Of a DNA stretch of 19,618 bases, positions 7,437 to 15,382 are shown piece after piece. The notes beneath the pieces are model-generated. The model did no database searches, was not told the DNA's origin, and saw nothing but the letters and a program-made list of their open reading frames with translations. The position numbers and the translations under genes were made by a program. Source of the DNA: Alphaproteobacteria bacterium (lineage in GTDB: Bacteria; Pseudomonadota; Alphaproteobacteria; JALRGP01); NCBI GenBank assembly GCA_023259685.1, contig JALRGP010000007.1, positions 1 to 19,618 on the forward strand, given 5' to 3'. Position 1 is the first letter of the stretch. Each line of letters begins with the position of its first letter.

Positions 7437-7830
7437 GATACCCGACGGATCCAGAAAGCGTTTGTTTCGTTTGTATGAATCCTTGCAACTGAATCCTTGG
7501 CATTTTGAACAATTTCGCTCAGAATCTGGATTTTTTGAAAAAAGCTATAAAGGATTTATTGTGTATCAAATCAGCGATGATATGGTGGATATTACGGGCC
7601 TTGGGGTAGCGCCACATGTTCAACGGCAAGGACTTGGAAAGGCTTTACTTCACACATTGATAGAACAGCATCCTCTCAAACGCTTTTTTTTAGAGGTCAG
7701 CGTCCATAACACCAACGCCATCGCGTTTTATGAACGACAAGGATTTCAAAAGATTCAATTACGCCCTTTGTACGGCCATTATCTTGGACAATTATCTGAT
7801 TTTTGGGTAATGTGTAAAAATTATATGTGA
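7420..7830 (+). CDS. rimI: GNAT N-acetyltransferase, probable ribosomal-protein alanine acetyltransferase RimI
   Basis: GNAT enzymes move an acetyl group from acetyl-CoA to an amine; RimI acetylates the N-terminal alanine of protein S18. The CoA-binding motif A is LGVAPHVQRQGLGKALL. The last helix carries LEVSVHNTNAIAFYERQGF, with the Glu, Asn and Tyr typical of RimI. The start ATG at 7420 gives 136 residues, the usual RimI size, and reduces the overlap with aroE to 17 bases. An in-frame ATG at 7396 would add eight residues (MPLIFGTP) with no family support. It closes the rpmE-uvrD-aroE-rimI run; no intrinsic terminator is visible downstream. Another GNAT substrate is possible, since no tsaB neighbour confirms RimI. 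Confidence 0.83.
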   Translation: MWKISKIPDGSRKRLFRLYESLQLNPWHFEQFRSESGFFEKSYKGFIVYQISDDMVDITGLGVAPHVQRQGLGKALLHTLIEQHPLKRFFLEVSVHNTNAIAFYERQGFQKIQLRPLYGHYLGQLSDFWVMCKNYM

Positions 7831-8070
7831 TATGATTAATCGCATTAAGGTTGTCCGAATTTTTGGGTTTTACTCAATGCCAAAGTTATTGGCTCATCAA
7901 TATCTTCCATTTGTAGAAAAATCATTCTCTTTCAATAATTGAACGAGTTCTTGAGTGTTTTTATCGTAAGGGGATGGTATATTTTATAGAAATAAAACTT
8001 TTTAAAATCTTACTTTCATACTAACTTCTCGCCAATCTTAATCTAAGTGGCTGTAAGTTTTATTCCATCC
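7831..8070. other. Non-coding gap before the palindromic element
   Basis: No convincing gene is seen in these 240 bases. A 10-bp inverted repeat, AATAAAACTT (7991-8000) and AAGTTTTATT (8055-8064), is followed outward on both sides by GGATGG/CCATCC, with 12 extra bases on the left. On the minus strand, around 7965-7890, a short open stretch reads IPSPYDKNTQELVQLLKENDF before a stop. It looks protein-like but has no start and only 27 codons, so it could be the relic of a lost gene. Confidence 0.4.
8064..8070. repeat. Left copy of a 7-base direct repeat (possible target-site duplication)
   Basis: TCCATCC here is repeated exactly at 8239-8245, on either side of the inverted-repeat element. The right copy lies within the ruvB coding region (Asp-Gly codons near the C-terminus). 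Confidence 0.5.
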
Positions 8071-8238
8071 CACTCATTAGAGTTCTTTCGAAACACATTT
8101 TTTGATGAGAGTCTTCGCGTTGCTTTGATGCTCGAATCCTCATTTACTTGCATAGTAAGACTTCGGTTCTGCGCTTCGTGGGCGCCTAGCATTTCTCTAT
8201 CCAAAAAAGGTTTTGAAAGAACTCTATTACAAGTGTGG
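8071..8238. mobile_element. MITE-like imperfect palindromic element at the 3' end of ruvB
   Basis: The two ends are imperfect inverted repeats of about 40 bases. Left (8071-8111): CACTCATTAGAGTTCTTTCG and on to TTTTTTGATGAGAG. Right (8195-8238, read in reverse complement): CCACACTTGTAATAGAGTTC and on to TTTTTTGGATAGAG. An exact AGAGTTCTTTC core occurs in both. The middle holds a smaller hairpin with TTACT (8144-8148) and AGTAA (8054+100, i.e. 8154-8158), extended by GAATCC/GGTTC. TCCATCC flanks both sides. There is no transposase, so any movement would have depended on one elsewhere. The GC-richer middle differs from the surrounding AT-rich gap. Alternatives are an old REP/RPE-type repeat or a conserved RNA hairpin. 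Confidence 0.6.
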
Positions 8239-9237
8239 TCCATCCAACAGGTAATCGCATGCCATTTTTGTGAGCATGCGACCTCTGGGGGTTCTTTGTA
8301 AAAAACCCATTTGAATCAGGTAAGGCTCAATCACATCTTCTAAGGTATCGCGCTCTTCGGATAAGGCAGCGCTGAGAGTATCAACGCCCACGGGGCCACC
8401 ATCATAATGTTCATACATAATTTTTAAATAACTCATGTCCTGTTGATCCAGACCCATCGGATCCACATTTAACCTGTCCAATGCAAAGCATGCCAAATCA
8501 AAATCAATTCCGTCTTTTTTCTCATGTTTCATTAACGTCCAATGGTCACGAACACGACGCAGTAACCGTCCAGCAATACGCGGCGTTCCCCTTGAGCGTT
8601 TCGCAATTTCTTCACATGCCCTTTGTTGAATAGGCGTTTGCAACAAAGATGCCATACGGTGAATGATGAGTGCTAATTCATCAATGGTATAAAACTGCAT
8701 CCGAAGAGGAATGCCAAAACGTTCCCGAAGAGGTTGACTAAGTAAGCCACACCGCGTTGTTGCACCAACCAATGTAAATGGTGCCAGATTAATACGGATC
8801 GACTTTGCACCAGGCCCCTCTCCAATCATAATGTCCAATTTATAATCTTCCATTGCACTGTACAAAATTTCTTCAACAACCTTATTAAGTCGATGAATTT
8901 CATCAATAAATAAGACATCGTGAGCCTTTAAATTGGTCAGCAAAGCCGCCAAATCTCCAGATTTTGTCAGAATTGGTCCAGACGTTAGTTTAATATGAAC
9001 GCCCAATTCAATGGCAACAATTTGAGCAAGAGTTGTCTTGCCAAGGCCAGGCGGGCCGTGCAATAGCACATGATCTAAAGGTTCTTCTCGTTGTTTGGCC
9101 GCTTCTATGTAAATTTTAAGATTGTCCCGAACGGACTGCTGGCCTGTAAAATCTGACAAAGACCGCGGTCTTAAAGCGCGGTCTTCCGTTGATTCCTTAG
9201 TGTCTTTCACAATGGATGGTTCGGTATTGACGGTCAT
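8227..9237 (-). CDS. ruvB: Holliday junction branch-migration helicase RuvB
   Basis: RuvB is the hexameric AAA+ motor that, with RuvA, drives branch migration of Holliday junctions. In the 336 residues are LRPRSLSDFTGQ (22-32), Walker A GPPGLGKT (61-68), Walker B LFIDEIHRL (109-117), sensor 1 GATTR (158-162), and the arginine-finger region SQPLRERFG (167-175, Arg171). The C-terminal winged helix ends RTPRGRMLT...YLLDGPHL. The start ATG at 9237 is two bases after the macroglobulin stop, so the two are surely co-transcribed. ruvC and ruvA, its usual alphaproteobacterial neighbours, are absent here. The last residues Pro-His-Leu and the stop codon lie in the palindromic element, so the original C-terminus may have been altered; all catalytic parts are intact. 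Confidence 0.95.
   Translation of the reverse strand: MTVNTEPSIVKDTKESTEDRALRPRSLSDFTGQQSVRDNLKIYIEAAKQREEPLDHVLLHGPPGLGKTTLAQIVAIELGVHIKLTSGPILTKSGDLAALLTNLKAHDVLFIDEIHRLNKVVEEILYSAMEDYKLDIMIGEGPGAKSIRINLAPFTLVGATTRCGLLSQPLRERFGIPLRMQFYTIDELALIIHRMASLLQTPIQQRACEEIAKRSRGTPRIAGRLLRRVRDHWTLMKHEKKDGIDFDLACFALDRLNVDPMGLDQQDMSYLKIMYEHYDGGPVGVDTLSAALSEERDTLEDVIEPYLIQMGFLQRTPRGRMLTKMACDYLLDGPHL
8239..8245. repeat. Right copy of the 7-base direct repeat (possible target-site duplication)
   Basis: TCCATCC, identical to 8064-8070, lies immediately outside the right arm of the element and inside ruvB. Confidence 0.5.
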
Positions 9238-9239
9238 AC

Positions 9240-12200
9240 CTATTGAATTACCACTTGATCCTGACTCAACATAGCATAAATAGAAGGAAGATCCACACTT
9301 TCACAAGTTGTGCCGTACACATTGAAGGTTCCAACATCATTGGTTTGAAGTTCAAAGGCAATTTTAAATTGTTGACCTTTGACAGGAAATGCCACCATCA
9401 AACAATCATCATAAGTTTGGATCCATGACACCGTCGTCATATCAAGATGATTGGGTAAACTTGTCACGGGCTGAAGACCTGCAGAAAATGCTCCACCAAA
9501 ATCTTGGGTTAAAATCATGTTAGTTTCTTGAAGGGGTGACGTTACTTCTCCTTCCACAAGCATAATCACCCGTTGATTTGGTTTTAAACGACTAAGATTA
9601 ATAGGTTTTCCTTCCAAATCTAGTATTTGACGTGTCATGGTCATGGACGAATACTCTGGTTTATGCATAGGTTCGTTTAAATACCCATAAGCCTGTAAAT
9701 AAAAATCCTGATCTTGTCCGGAAGAGTTGTGACATTTCCAAGGGTACTCATCCTTTAATACCACCGACGTATTCTTTGAATTATATGTACAATACGCAGA
9801 TAATTGCATCAATATAGCCATTGTTTTGGTCGATAATCTGGACAGGTCCTGATGAAATATACTTTTTAATAATGATTTAAAAAATTCATCGTCGTCTTGG
9901 CCACTGGATAAAATATTCAAACAAATCTGGCTTAGCTCATCGATAGGGGCATTATGGCAGGATGACTTGAGACGATCTTTAAAATTTTTTAATTGATCTT
10001 GATCATTCAACTTTGAATAAATCACTACACAATAAGATAAGGATAACGGATCATTGATTTGCAATTCTGTATTACTGAAATAATGAACCAGATCTAAGGC
10101 ATTGATTTTTTGATGATTTAACAATGTATTAAATACATCTAATATATGATGCATTGTGTTTTGCTCCAAAAATGTTTGGTCATTGACACACCCCTTTAAA
10201 AAATCTAGAGCATCATCAAACATCTTTATTGGTATGAAGCTGATGGATTCAGGGTGATGTGTTTTTAAAAATGACACAAGCCTGATAAAATAAGATGTTA
10301 AAAATGCATCGGAGGGTGAATTTTTCCACAGTCCCATTCCTCCGTCAAAATTTTGAAACTCACACAGCGACGGTAATATTTTTGAATGCAATTCATCAAA
10401 GCGTTCACCCATTCCATATCCAAATCCCCTTGACAGTAATTGTTCCAAACACCCGTAAGGATATGATAATAATTTTTCAGATATCGCATAAAGTTTGCCC
10501 GAAAAATCTTTCTCAAAGTTCCCATGAATTTTTAAATTATATAAAGATAAATCTTTAAAAATATCTTGAGGAGAATGTTGATAAATCACAAAGCCTTCGT
10601 CACCATGGGTCTTTGGAACCAATATTTTTTGAGTTCTCAGTACCTGTGGACCTTGGGGTCGAATGGTAATCGTATTTTGTTTTGTCATAATATTTTGATC
10701 ATCAAGAGTGAGACGAGAGGTGATGTCAAAAGTTCCCTCTCCCACATCACTCATGGGAACCATCACTTGGTGACGCTTGTGTTTTTCCATTGATATCTTT
10801 TGTTTTAATAATTCTTTTTGTCCCAATTTAATTGATAGAATTCCATCTTGAATAGGTTGAGCAAAGGTGTGAATTTGAACCATCATGGACGTTTGATCAC
10901 CTTTTGTTAAAAAGGATGGGGACATCATTTCAACCACAACAGGATCACGAACAACGTAAGATGCGTCCCCTGCACCAACTTGGTTTTTTGAAACCACCAT
11001 TGCCATTAATCTGATTTTTGTATTAATATCTGGCACATCTAATGTGATGGAACCTTGGCCATTTTTAATATCCAAATGACTGTAAACTTTTGAAAAAATA
11101 ATGGGATTTTTGCGAATTCTAGCCATTTGACGTAACAACATTGCGTTATCACCACCACTGCGCAAACTGACAACCTCTCCCTTAATAGGCATAATTAATT
11201 TTTTATATAAATCTTTGACATCTAAATCCAATTGCTCTTGGCTATAAAAATAATTAAATAAATCTGGGCTTTTAAAATGATTTAAATTTAAAATTCCCTC
11301 GTCCACAGCCATCACAAATACATCAACTTTATCGTCCGTTAAACCATCAATATTGAATTGAATTGTATGGGGCATACTGGGACGTAGTATGGCTTTATCT
11401 TCAAAACGAACCTTGAGTTGATGATTAGATGCATCTCTTTTCACATATTTAATTCCAACTAAACGTTTTGGAATAGACAACGGACTTGATTCATCCACGT
11501 CTTTTAATGGTCTGTAACATGTGGCGTAAAGATAAACACCTGCCCCGTATTCTTTTTTCATTTTAATTTTAAGAGATCTTTCCTTTTCAATTGTAAAGGG
11601 ATGCGTTTCGAAAATTTTATCACCAACAACATACAACATACCATTTCCTGCAAAGGGTGATGTTAAATGAACATCAATAGTCTCACCGTCTTTAACACGT
11701 TCGCTGTCTAAATGAATGGACATTTTTTCAGGCGATGCGTCCATGGATATTAAATCTTCATGAATATAGATGGTGGATTTCACATCTCCCTTTTGAACCT
11801 CAGTACGGTAACGTTTATAAGGACTCAAAGAAGAAAAAACAATCTTTTTATCTTTTACAACCCCTTTGTCTACAAAGTGATCTTTAAAAACAGGCTTGAA
11901 ACCCCAATCACCATAGCGTCCATTTCGAATCCAATCGTAATCAATTTCTTCTTCAAATAATGAATATTCAAGTCCGTCTTGAAGTAACTCAGTTTGAGAG
12001 TGATCAATCACAACAACATGAATATGGTTGTGTTCATCACGTTTTAAACCAATATAATGGGATTGATGATAAAAAGGATATACAAGCGTATCTGATTGTG
12101 TTTGACCGTGAGGAATATGAGACGATAAACGAACTTTTGCCAGTAAAGGATGGGTCGAGTTAATTTTTGAAGTATCAATCGACAAATGAACCCGCCCCTC

Positions 12201-14216
12201 TCCATTGGGATCTAATGCCATGCGGTTTAATTCTTGTCTAACGGGGATAAATTCTTCCGATGCAACGCCAAATGTATAATCTTTAAATTTATCAAAATGA
12301 GGACGTTTTTCAATCGTTATATCTCCTGAAATACTGACATTTGGACAAGGAGAGCCGTATAAATAACTTGCCTTTAAATCAACAAATGTTTCTTGGTCTT
12401 TGAACAATTCTTGAGATGATGATGTGGTTGATAATATCATACGATTGGGGGTGAATTCTTGAACTTGAAAGACCGTTTTGGATAATTCTATGTCGCCTTG
12501 ATGAATGCTGATGGTCCATTCTCCAAGCCTTGCATTGGTGGGAATATCATAAATATCATGATAAGACCCAAGATCACTGCCAGTTAAAATTTTTTGATGA
12601 AACACATGGCCATTAGGATGAATCATTTTTAAAATTAATGGTTGAGATGCTATAGCCTTTTTTTGCCCGTCTCTTAAAAATGCCGTCACATAAACGTGTT
12701 CACCGGGGCGGTAAAATCCTCTTTCTGTTGTCACAAAACCATCATGAAGGGTGTTTTTTTTTTGCCCAAAAATTGAAAAATCTGTTAAATCCAATCCATT
12801 TTTTGACAGATCCAAAAAGCAAAAATCTTTTTTAAAATAGGCAGTGATGATGTGAGGACAGGCTCCTCCTTTGCCATTTAAAGCTTCAACGGGAATGATT
12901 AATTGCCCCTCATGGTTGGTATGACCGTCCCATAAAATATCATTGTTGCGGGCAATTAATTGAACGTGAACATTTTGAATTAAATGGGCTTTTTTAAAAG
13001 ACCTAACCTCAACTAACATATGAGATTTGGTCTTAAAGCATGACAAAGACAGATCCGTCAAAATCACTGCTTGTGATACGTTATTGTAACTCTTTGATGA
13101 TTCACAGCAGGATAAAATATAAATCCCTGGCTTTGGATTTTTAACAAGACGATGAAATGGAATATTTTTAGTAATGGATGTGTTTTTAAATTTTAAAAAA
13201 TCAGATGTATCCACCATATCAAACGAATGTTTAGACAGCTCTTCACCAATCGATTGTTTTAATTGCCAAGTTCCCCATCCTTTTAATGCTTCACTTAATT
13301 GTTCACCATTCAAATTTCGATCGGGAATACGGTACAACGTCATGTCAATTGATTGAACATTAATTGTCGTCACTGGGATTTGCCCATTCAAACAAGAGGG
13401 CAACACGTAGCAATCCTGGCTCAATGAAATTTTTCGTTTTTGATCAGAAATCCGAAGAGAGGTGCTCATATCCGCCCCTAAAGCTTCCCCGTACTTATTT
13501 TGTAAATGACCACTAATGCTGACATGATACTCAACGCCATAATTTAAATGGGTGATGCTGATGGAATTTTTTGTTTTTTTAATGTCACATTCCTCAGGTT
13601 TAGGAAAAATTTTGATCAACTCATGTAATTGTTCATCGGAATAATCAAACAAATCATGGTTTGTTTCAAACCAAATGTAAGGAGGGTTTTTATCACTTTC
13701 AATATGTTTTTTTTGAACTTTAAATGTAAAAAAATCCTTATATTCTGGATATCGCTTTCGAAACGCCTTCATGTCTGTCATTTTTTGAAGTGCATCATAA
13801 GACACTGACGCATACGGCTTAATATGTTTATATATCAACAAAGCTTTTACTTTTTGATCTTTATGTTTGTATTGTTTAAAAAGATGAACCAATAAATTAT
13901 TGATCATGCGTTTGGTATCATAAGCATCATCATTTTTTATTTTCAAAAGATCAAGACCCACAAAACATGCTGTTTCCACGTATTTTAAATTTTCTTTACA
14001 TAGTAAGACTAAATTTTTATATGCTAAAAATTTCATCTGTAAATCGGATGTCTTTGAAATACTATCCAATAATTGTTTTTCCTGAGCCTTTTTTTCTAAA
14101 TCTGATAATTGAGGGGTGTTTTTAAAAAAATCTTCATATTGCTTTAAGTCCCAAGAATCAAAAAAACCATAAGAAAAACAACAGAAAAATCTAAAAAATA
14201 AGATAAAAAACCGCAT
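9240..14216 (-). CDS. Bacterial alpha-2-macroglobulin family protein (YfaS-like) with thioester motif
   Basis: Bacterial alpha-2-macroglobulins are large periplasmic traps for foreign proteases. Cleavage of a bait region exposes an internal thioester that binds the attacker. The 1658-residue length fits the YfaS class. The N-terminus (MRFFILFFRFFCCFSYGFF) is a short, very hydrophobic export signal without a clear lipobox, so soluble or membrane-anchored periplasmic location is open. About residue 500, TTERGFYRPGEHVYV is the conserved MG2-type block, and FVMAVDEGILNL near 970 precedes the complement-like half. YPYGCLEQ carries the thioester, Cys1256-Leu-Glu-Gln1259, as in the E. coli protein. 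Further on, FDGGMGLW and SDAFLTSYF mark the thioester-domain helices. Such genes often sit beside pbpC; here the partner is ruvB, 2 bases downstream. Confidence 0.92.
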   Translation of the reverse strand: MRFFILFFRFFCCFSYGFFDSWDLKQYEDFFKNTPQLSDLEKKAQEKQLLDSISKTSDLQMKFLAYKNLVLLCKENLKYVETACFVGLDLLKIKNDDAYDTKRMINNLLVHLFKQYKHKDQKVKALLIYKHIKPYASVSYDALQKMTDMKAFRKRYPEYKDFFTFKVQKKHIESDKNPPYIWFETNHDLFDYSDEQLHELIKIFPKPEECDIKKTKNSISITHLNYGVEYHVSISGHLQNKYGEALGADMSTSLRISDQKRKISLSQDCYVLPSCLNGQIPVTTINVQSIDMTLYRIPDRNLNGEQLSEALKGWGTWQLKQSIGEELSKHSFDMVDTSDFLKFKNTSITKNIPFHRLVKNPKPGIYILSCCESSKSYNNVSQAVILTDLSLSCFKTKSHMLVEVRSFKKAHLIQNVHVQLIARNNDILWDGHTNHEGQLIIPVEALNGKGGACPHIITAYFKKDFCFLDLSKNGLDLTDFSIFGQKKNTLHDGFVTTERGFYRPGEHVYVTAFLRDGQKKAIASQPLILKMIHPNGHVFHQKILTGSDLGSYHDIYDIPTNARLGEWTISIHQGDIELSKTVFQVQEFTPNRMILSTTSSSQELFKDQETFVDLKASYLYGSPCPNVSISGDITIEKRPHFDKFKDYTFGVASEEFIPVRQELNRMALDPNGEGRVHLSIDTSKINSTHPLLAKVRLSSHIPHGQTQSDTLVYPFYHQSHYIGLKRDEHNHIHVVVIDHSQTELLQDGLEYSLFEEEIDYDWIRNGRYGDWGFKPVFKDHFVDKGVVKDKKIVFSSLSPYKRYRTEVQKGDVKSTIYIHEDLISMDASPEKMSIHLDSERVKDGETIDVHLTSPFAGNGMLYVVGDKIFETHPFTIEKERSLKIKMKKEYGAGVYLYATCYRPLKDVDESSPLSIPKRLVGIKYVKRDASNHQLKVRFEDKAILRPSMPHTIQFNIDGLTDDKVDVFVMAVDEGILNLNHFKSPDLFNYFYSQEQLDLDVKDLYKKLIMPIKGEVVSLRSGGDNAMLLRQMARIRKNPIIFSKVYSHLDIKNGQGSITLDVPDINTKIRLMAMVVSKNQVGAGDASYVVRDPVVVEMMSPSFLTKGDQTSMMVQIHTFAQPIQDGILSIKLGQKELLKQKISMEKHKRHQVMVPMSDVGEGTFDITSRLTLDDQNIMTKQNTITIRPQGPQVLRTQKILVPKTHGDEGFVIYQHSPQDIFKDLSLYNLKIHGNFEKDFSGKLYAISEKLLSYPYGCLEQLLSRGFGYGMGERFDELHSKILPSLCEFQNFDGGMGLWKNSPSDAFLTSYFIRLVSFLKTHHPESISFIPIKMFDDALDFLKGCVNDQTFLEQNTMHHILDVFNTLLNHQKINALDLVHYFSNTELQINDPLSLSYCVVIYSKLNDQDQLKNFKDRLKSSCHNAPIDELSQICLNILSSGQDDDEFFKSLLKSIFHQDLSRLSTKTMAILMQLSAYCTYNSKNTSVVLKDEYPWKCHNSSGQDQDFYLQAYGYLNEPMHKPEYSSMTMTRQILDLEGKPINLSRLKPNQRVIMLVEGEVTSPLQETNMILTQDFGGAFSAGLQPVTSLPNHLDMTTVSWIQTYDDCLMVAFPVKGQQFKIAFELQTNDVGTFNVYGTTCESVDLPSIYAMLSQDQVVIQ

Positions 14217-14220
14217 CTGT

Positions 14221-14243
14221 AAATAAAAAAAACTTTTTTATTT
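14221..14243. repeat. A/T palindrome just before the macroglobulin start codon
   Basis: AAATAAAAAA (14221-14230) and TTTTTTATTT (14234-14243) form a perfect 10-bp inverted repeat with a 3-base loop, four bases upstream of the minus-strand ATG at 14216. It occupies the place where a Shine-Dalgarno site would be, and none is present. An all-A/T stem is weak, so any effect on translation is uncertain. Confidence 0.4.
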
Positions 14244-14314
14244 ATGCTAACAGTATTTTAAATTTTAGTTCAAATTTATGTGAAATGATGCAGAAATTTT
14301 CATTTTAGACAAAA

Positions 14315-14358
14315 CATCTGAAAGATGATAAAGCAGTGATTTCATATTAAAATTGCTG
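14315..14358 (-). terminator. Weak hairpins downstream of ybeY, possible terminator
   Basis: In the 217-base gap between ybeY and the macroglobulin gene, CAGTGATTT (14334-14342) can pair with AAATTGCTG (14350-14358) with two G-U pairs. CATCT/AGATG (14315-14319 and 14323-14327) forms a small stem followed on the minus strand by TTTTGT. Either could end the rplS-ybeY transcript, but both are weak. A promoter for the macroglobulin gene is expected in the same gap; TTGAAC-18-TAGCAT on the minus strand is the best I see, and it is poor. Confidence 0.25.
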
Positions 14359-14433
14359 AGATTACGCCGAAAATAATTGGACATATGTATCAACTTATCA
14401 CCACAAATCTAGGTATACATAATCGCCTGGCTG

Positions 14434-14880
14434 TTAAATATAAGGGTTAGGAATACACAACTCTTGTAAAAATTTAATCTCTAAATTTTCCATTTTGTTT
14501 TGATCCTCTGGATTGATATGATCATAGCCAAGCAAATGCAATAATCCGTGAATTAATAAATGCGTAAAATGATTTTCAAAAGTTTTATTTTGCTCTAGGC
14601 TTTCTCGTTTAATCACGCCAAAGGATAAAAAAATATCTCCTAAATAATGGTCATCTTCCATAGGAAATGACAGCACATTAGTGGGGCAATTTTTTTGACG
14701 GTACGTAAAATTAAGATTTTGCATATCATGATCATTGACCAAAATAATGGATACATTAGATTTGCAAGAAAATCTATCTAAAAAAAAAGAAGATATACGT
14801 AAAACGTCATCTTCTTTTATCACACTATCAAAGGAAGGATCCTCAATAAAAACAGAAATATTAGGCTTTTTTTGTTTCAA
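14434..14880 (-). CDS. ybeY: Endoribonuclease YbeY
   Basis: YbeY is a metal-dependent single-strand endoribonuclease needed for 16S rRNA 3'-end maturation and ribosome quality control. The zinc site is LLIHGLLHLLGYDH (108-121, His111, His115 and His121), preceded by the conserved PTNVLSFP (66-73) and GDIFLS (81-86). The 148-residue length is typical. No ATG exists before these motifs except far inside. The only sensible start is TTG at 14880, preceded by AAAGAAAG. The frame upstream meets a stop within about 15 codons, which limits alternatives. It overlaps the end of rplS by 20 bases. An rplS-ybeY pair is not the usual phoH-ybeY-corC order, although the job of both is ribosome biogenesis. 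Confidence 0.92.
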   Translation of the reverse strand: MKQKKPNISVFIEDPSFDSVIKEDDVLRISSFFLDRFSCKSNVSIILVNDHDMQNLNFTYRQKNCPTNVLSFPMEDDHYLGDIFLSFGVIKRESLEQNKTFENHFTHLLIHGLLHLLGYDHINPEDQNKMENLEIKFLQELCIPNPYI

Positions 14881-15223
14881 TTCTTTCTTTGATTCTGGCG
14901 CTTTTGCCTGTTCGGTTTCTTAAGTAATATAATTTAGCACGACGCACGTCACCTTTTTTCACTACTTCCACGCGGATATTGGGAGAATGTAATTGAAATA
15001 CGCGTTCGACACCCTCACCGGATGACAATTTTCTGACTCTAAAAGATGAGTGAAGACCTCTATTTTTACGCCCTATAACAACGCCTTCAAAAATTTGAAC
15101 GCGCTCTTTTTCACCTTCTTTAACTTTAACGTGAACTCGAACAGAATCGCCGAAACGAAAATCTGGGAATTCTGTGCCCTTTTTTTCTATATAATCTGAT
15201 TCATACTGCTGAAGTAAATTCAT
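14861..15223 (-). CDS. rplS: 50S ribosomal protein bL19
   Basis: bL19 sits at the 30S-50S interface. The 120-residue protein has the family blocks FRFGDSVRVHVKVKEGEKER, QIFEGVVIGRKNRG, SSFRVRKLSSGEGVERVF and RRAKLYYLRNRTGKSARIKER. The start ATG at 15223 begins MNLLQQYE, near the normal MNxLxxxE opening. The usual upstream partners rpsP-rimM-trmD are not present: the next gene upstream (pdhB) is divergent, so rplS has its own promoter. The last 20 bases are shared with ybeY in another frame. Confidence 0.96.
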   Translation of the reverse strand: MNLLQQYESDYIEKKGTEFPDFRFGDSVRVHVKVKEGEKERVQIFEGVVIGRKNRGLHSSFRVRKLSSGEGVERVFQLHSPNIRVEVVKKGDVRRAKLYYLRNRTGKSARIKERIETKKA

Positions 15224-15252
15224 GTTTGAACATACACATATAAACTTAACTC

Positions 15253-15258
15253 ATTATA
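15253..15258 (-). promoter_or_regulatory. -10 box of the probable rplS-ybeY promoter
   Basis: Read on the minus strand this is a perfect TATAAT, 30 bases before the rplS ATG, preceded by an AT-rich stretch. No good -35 hexamer is found 16-18 bases upstream (the position holds ATGCAC). Confidence 0.45.
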
Positions 15259-15329
15259 CATGATATTATTTTTTTGTGCATTTTTGTCTAAAATGAAAAT
15301 TGTTGTTTGCTGGGGTTCAAACTTGTTCT

Positions 15330-15335
15330 TATAAT
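15330..15335 (+). promoter_or_regulatory. -10 box of the probable pdhBC promoter
   Basis: A perfect TATAAT, 47 bases before the pdhB start codon. The -35 side is weak (TTGCTG 18 bases upstream). The 159-base rplS-pdhB gap thus seems to hold two divergent promoters. Confidence 0.45.
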
Positions 15336-15382
15336 ATGAATCCTGTTAAATAGATGTATAGAAATGTTTGTAATGTGTGTGA

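Noticed and set aside
8047..8301. 84-codon plus-strand and 66-codon minus-strand open frames across the palindromic element
   Set aside because: Both exist only because the element is palindromic and GC-richer; they overlap the ruvB end and have no ribosome binding site or protein-like features.
11760..12163. Plus-strand frames within the macroglobulin gene
   Set aside because: Antisense shadows inside a clearly conserved 1658-residue coding region.
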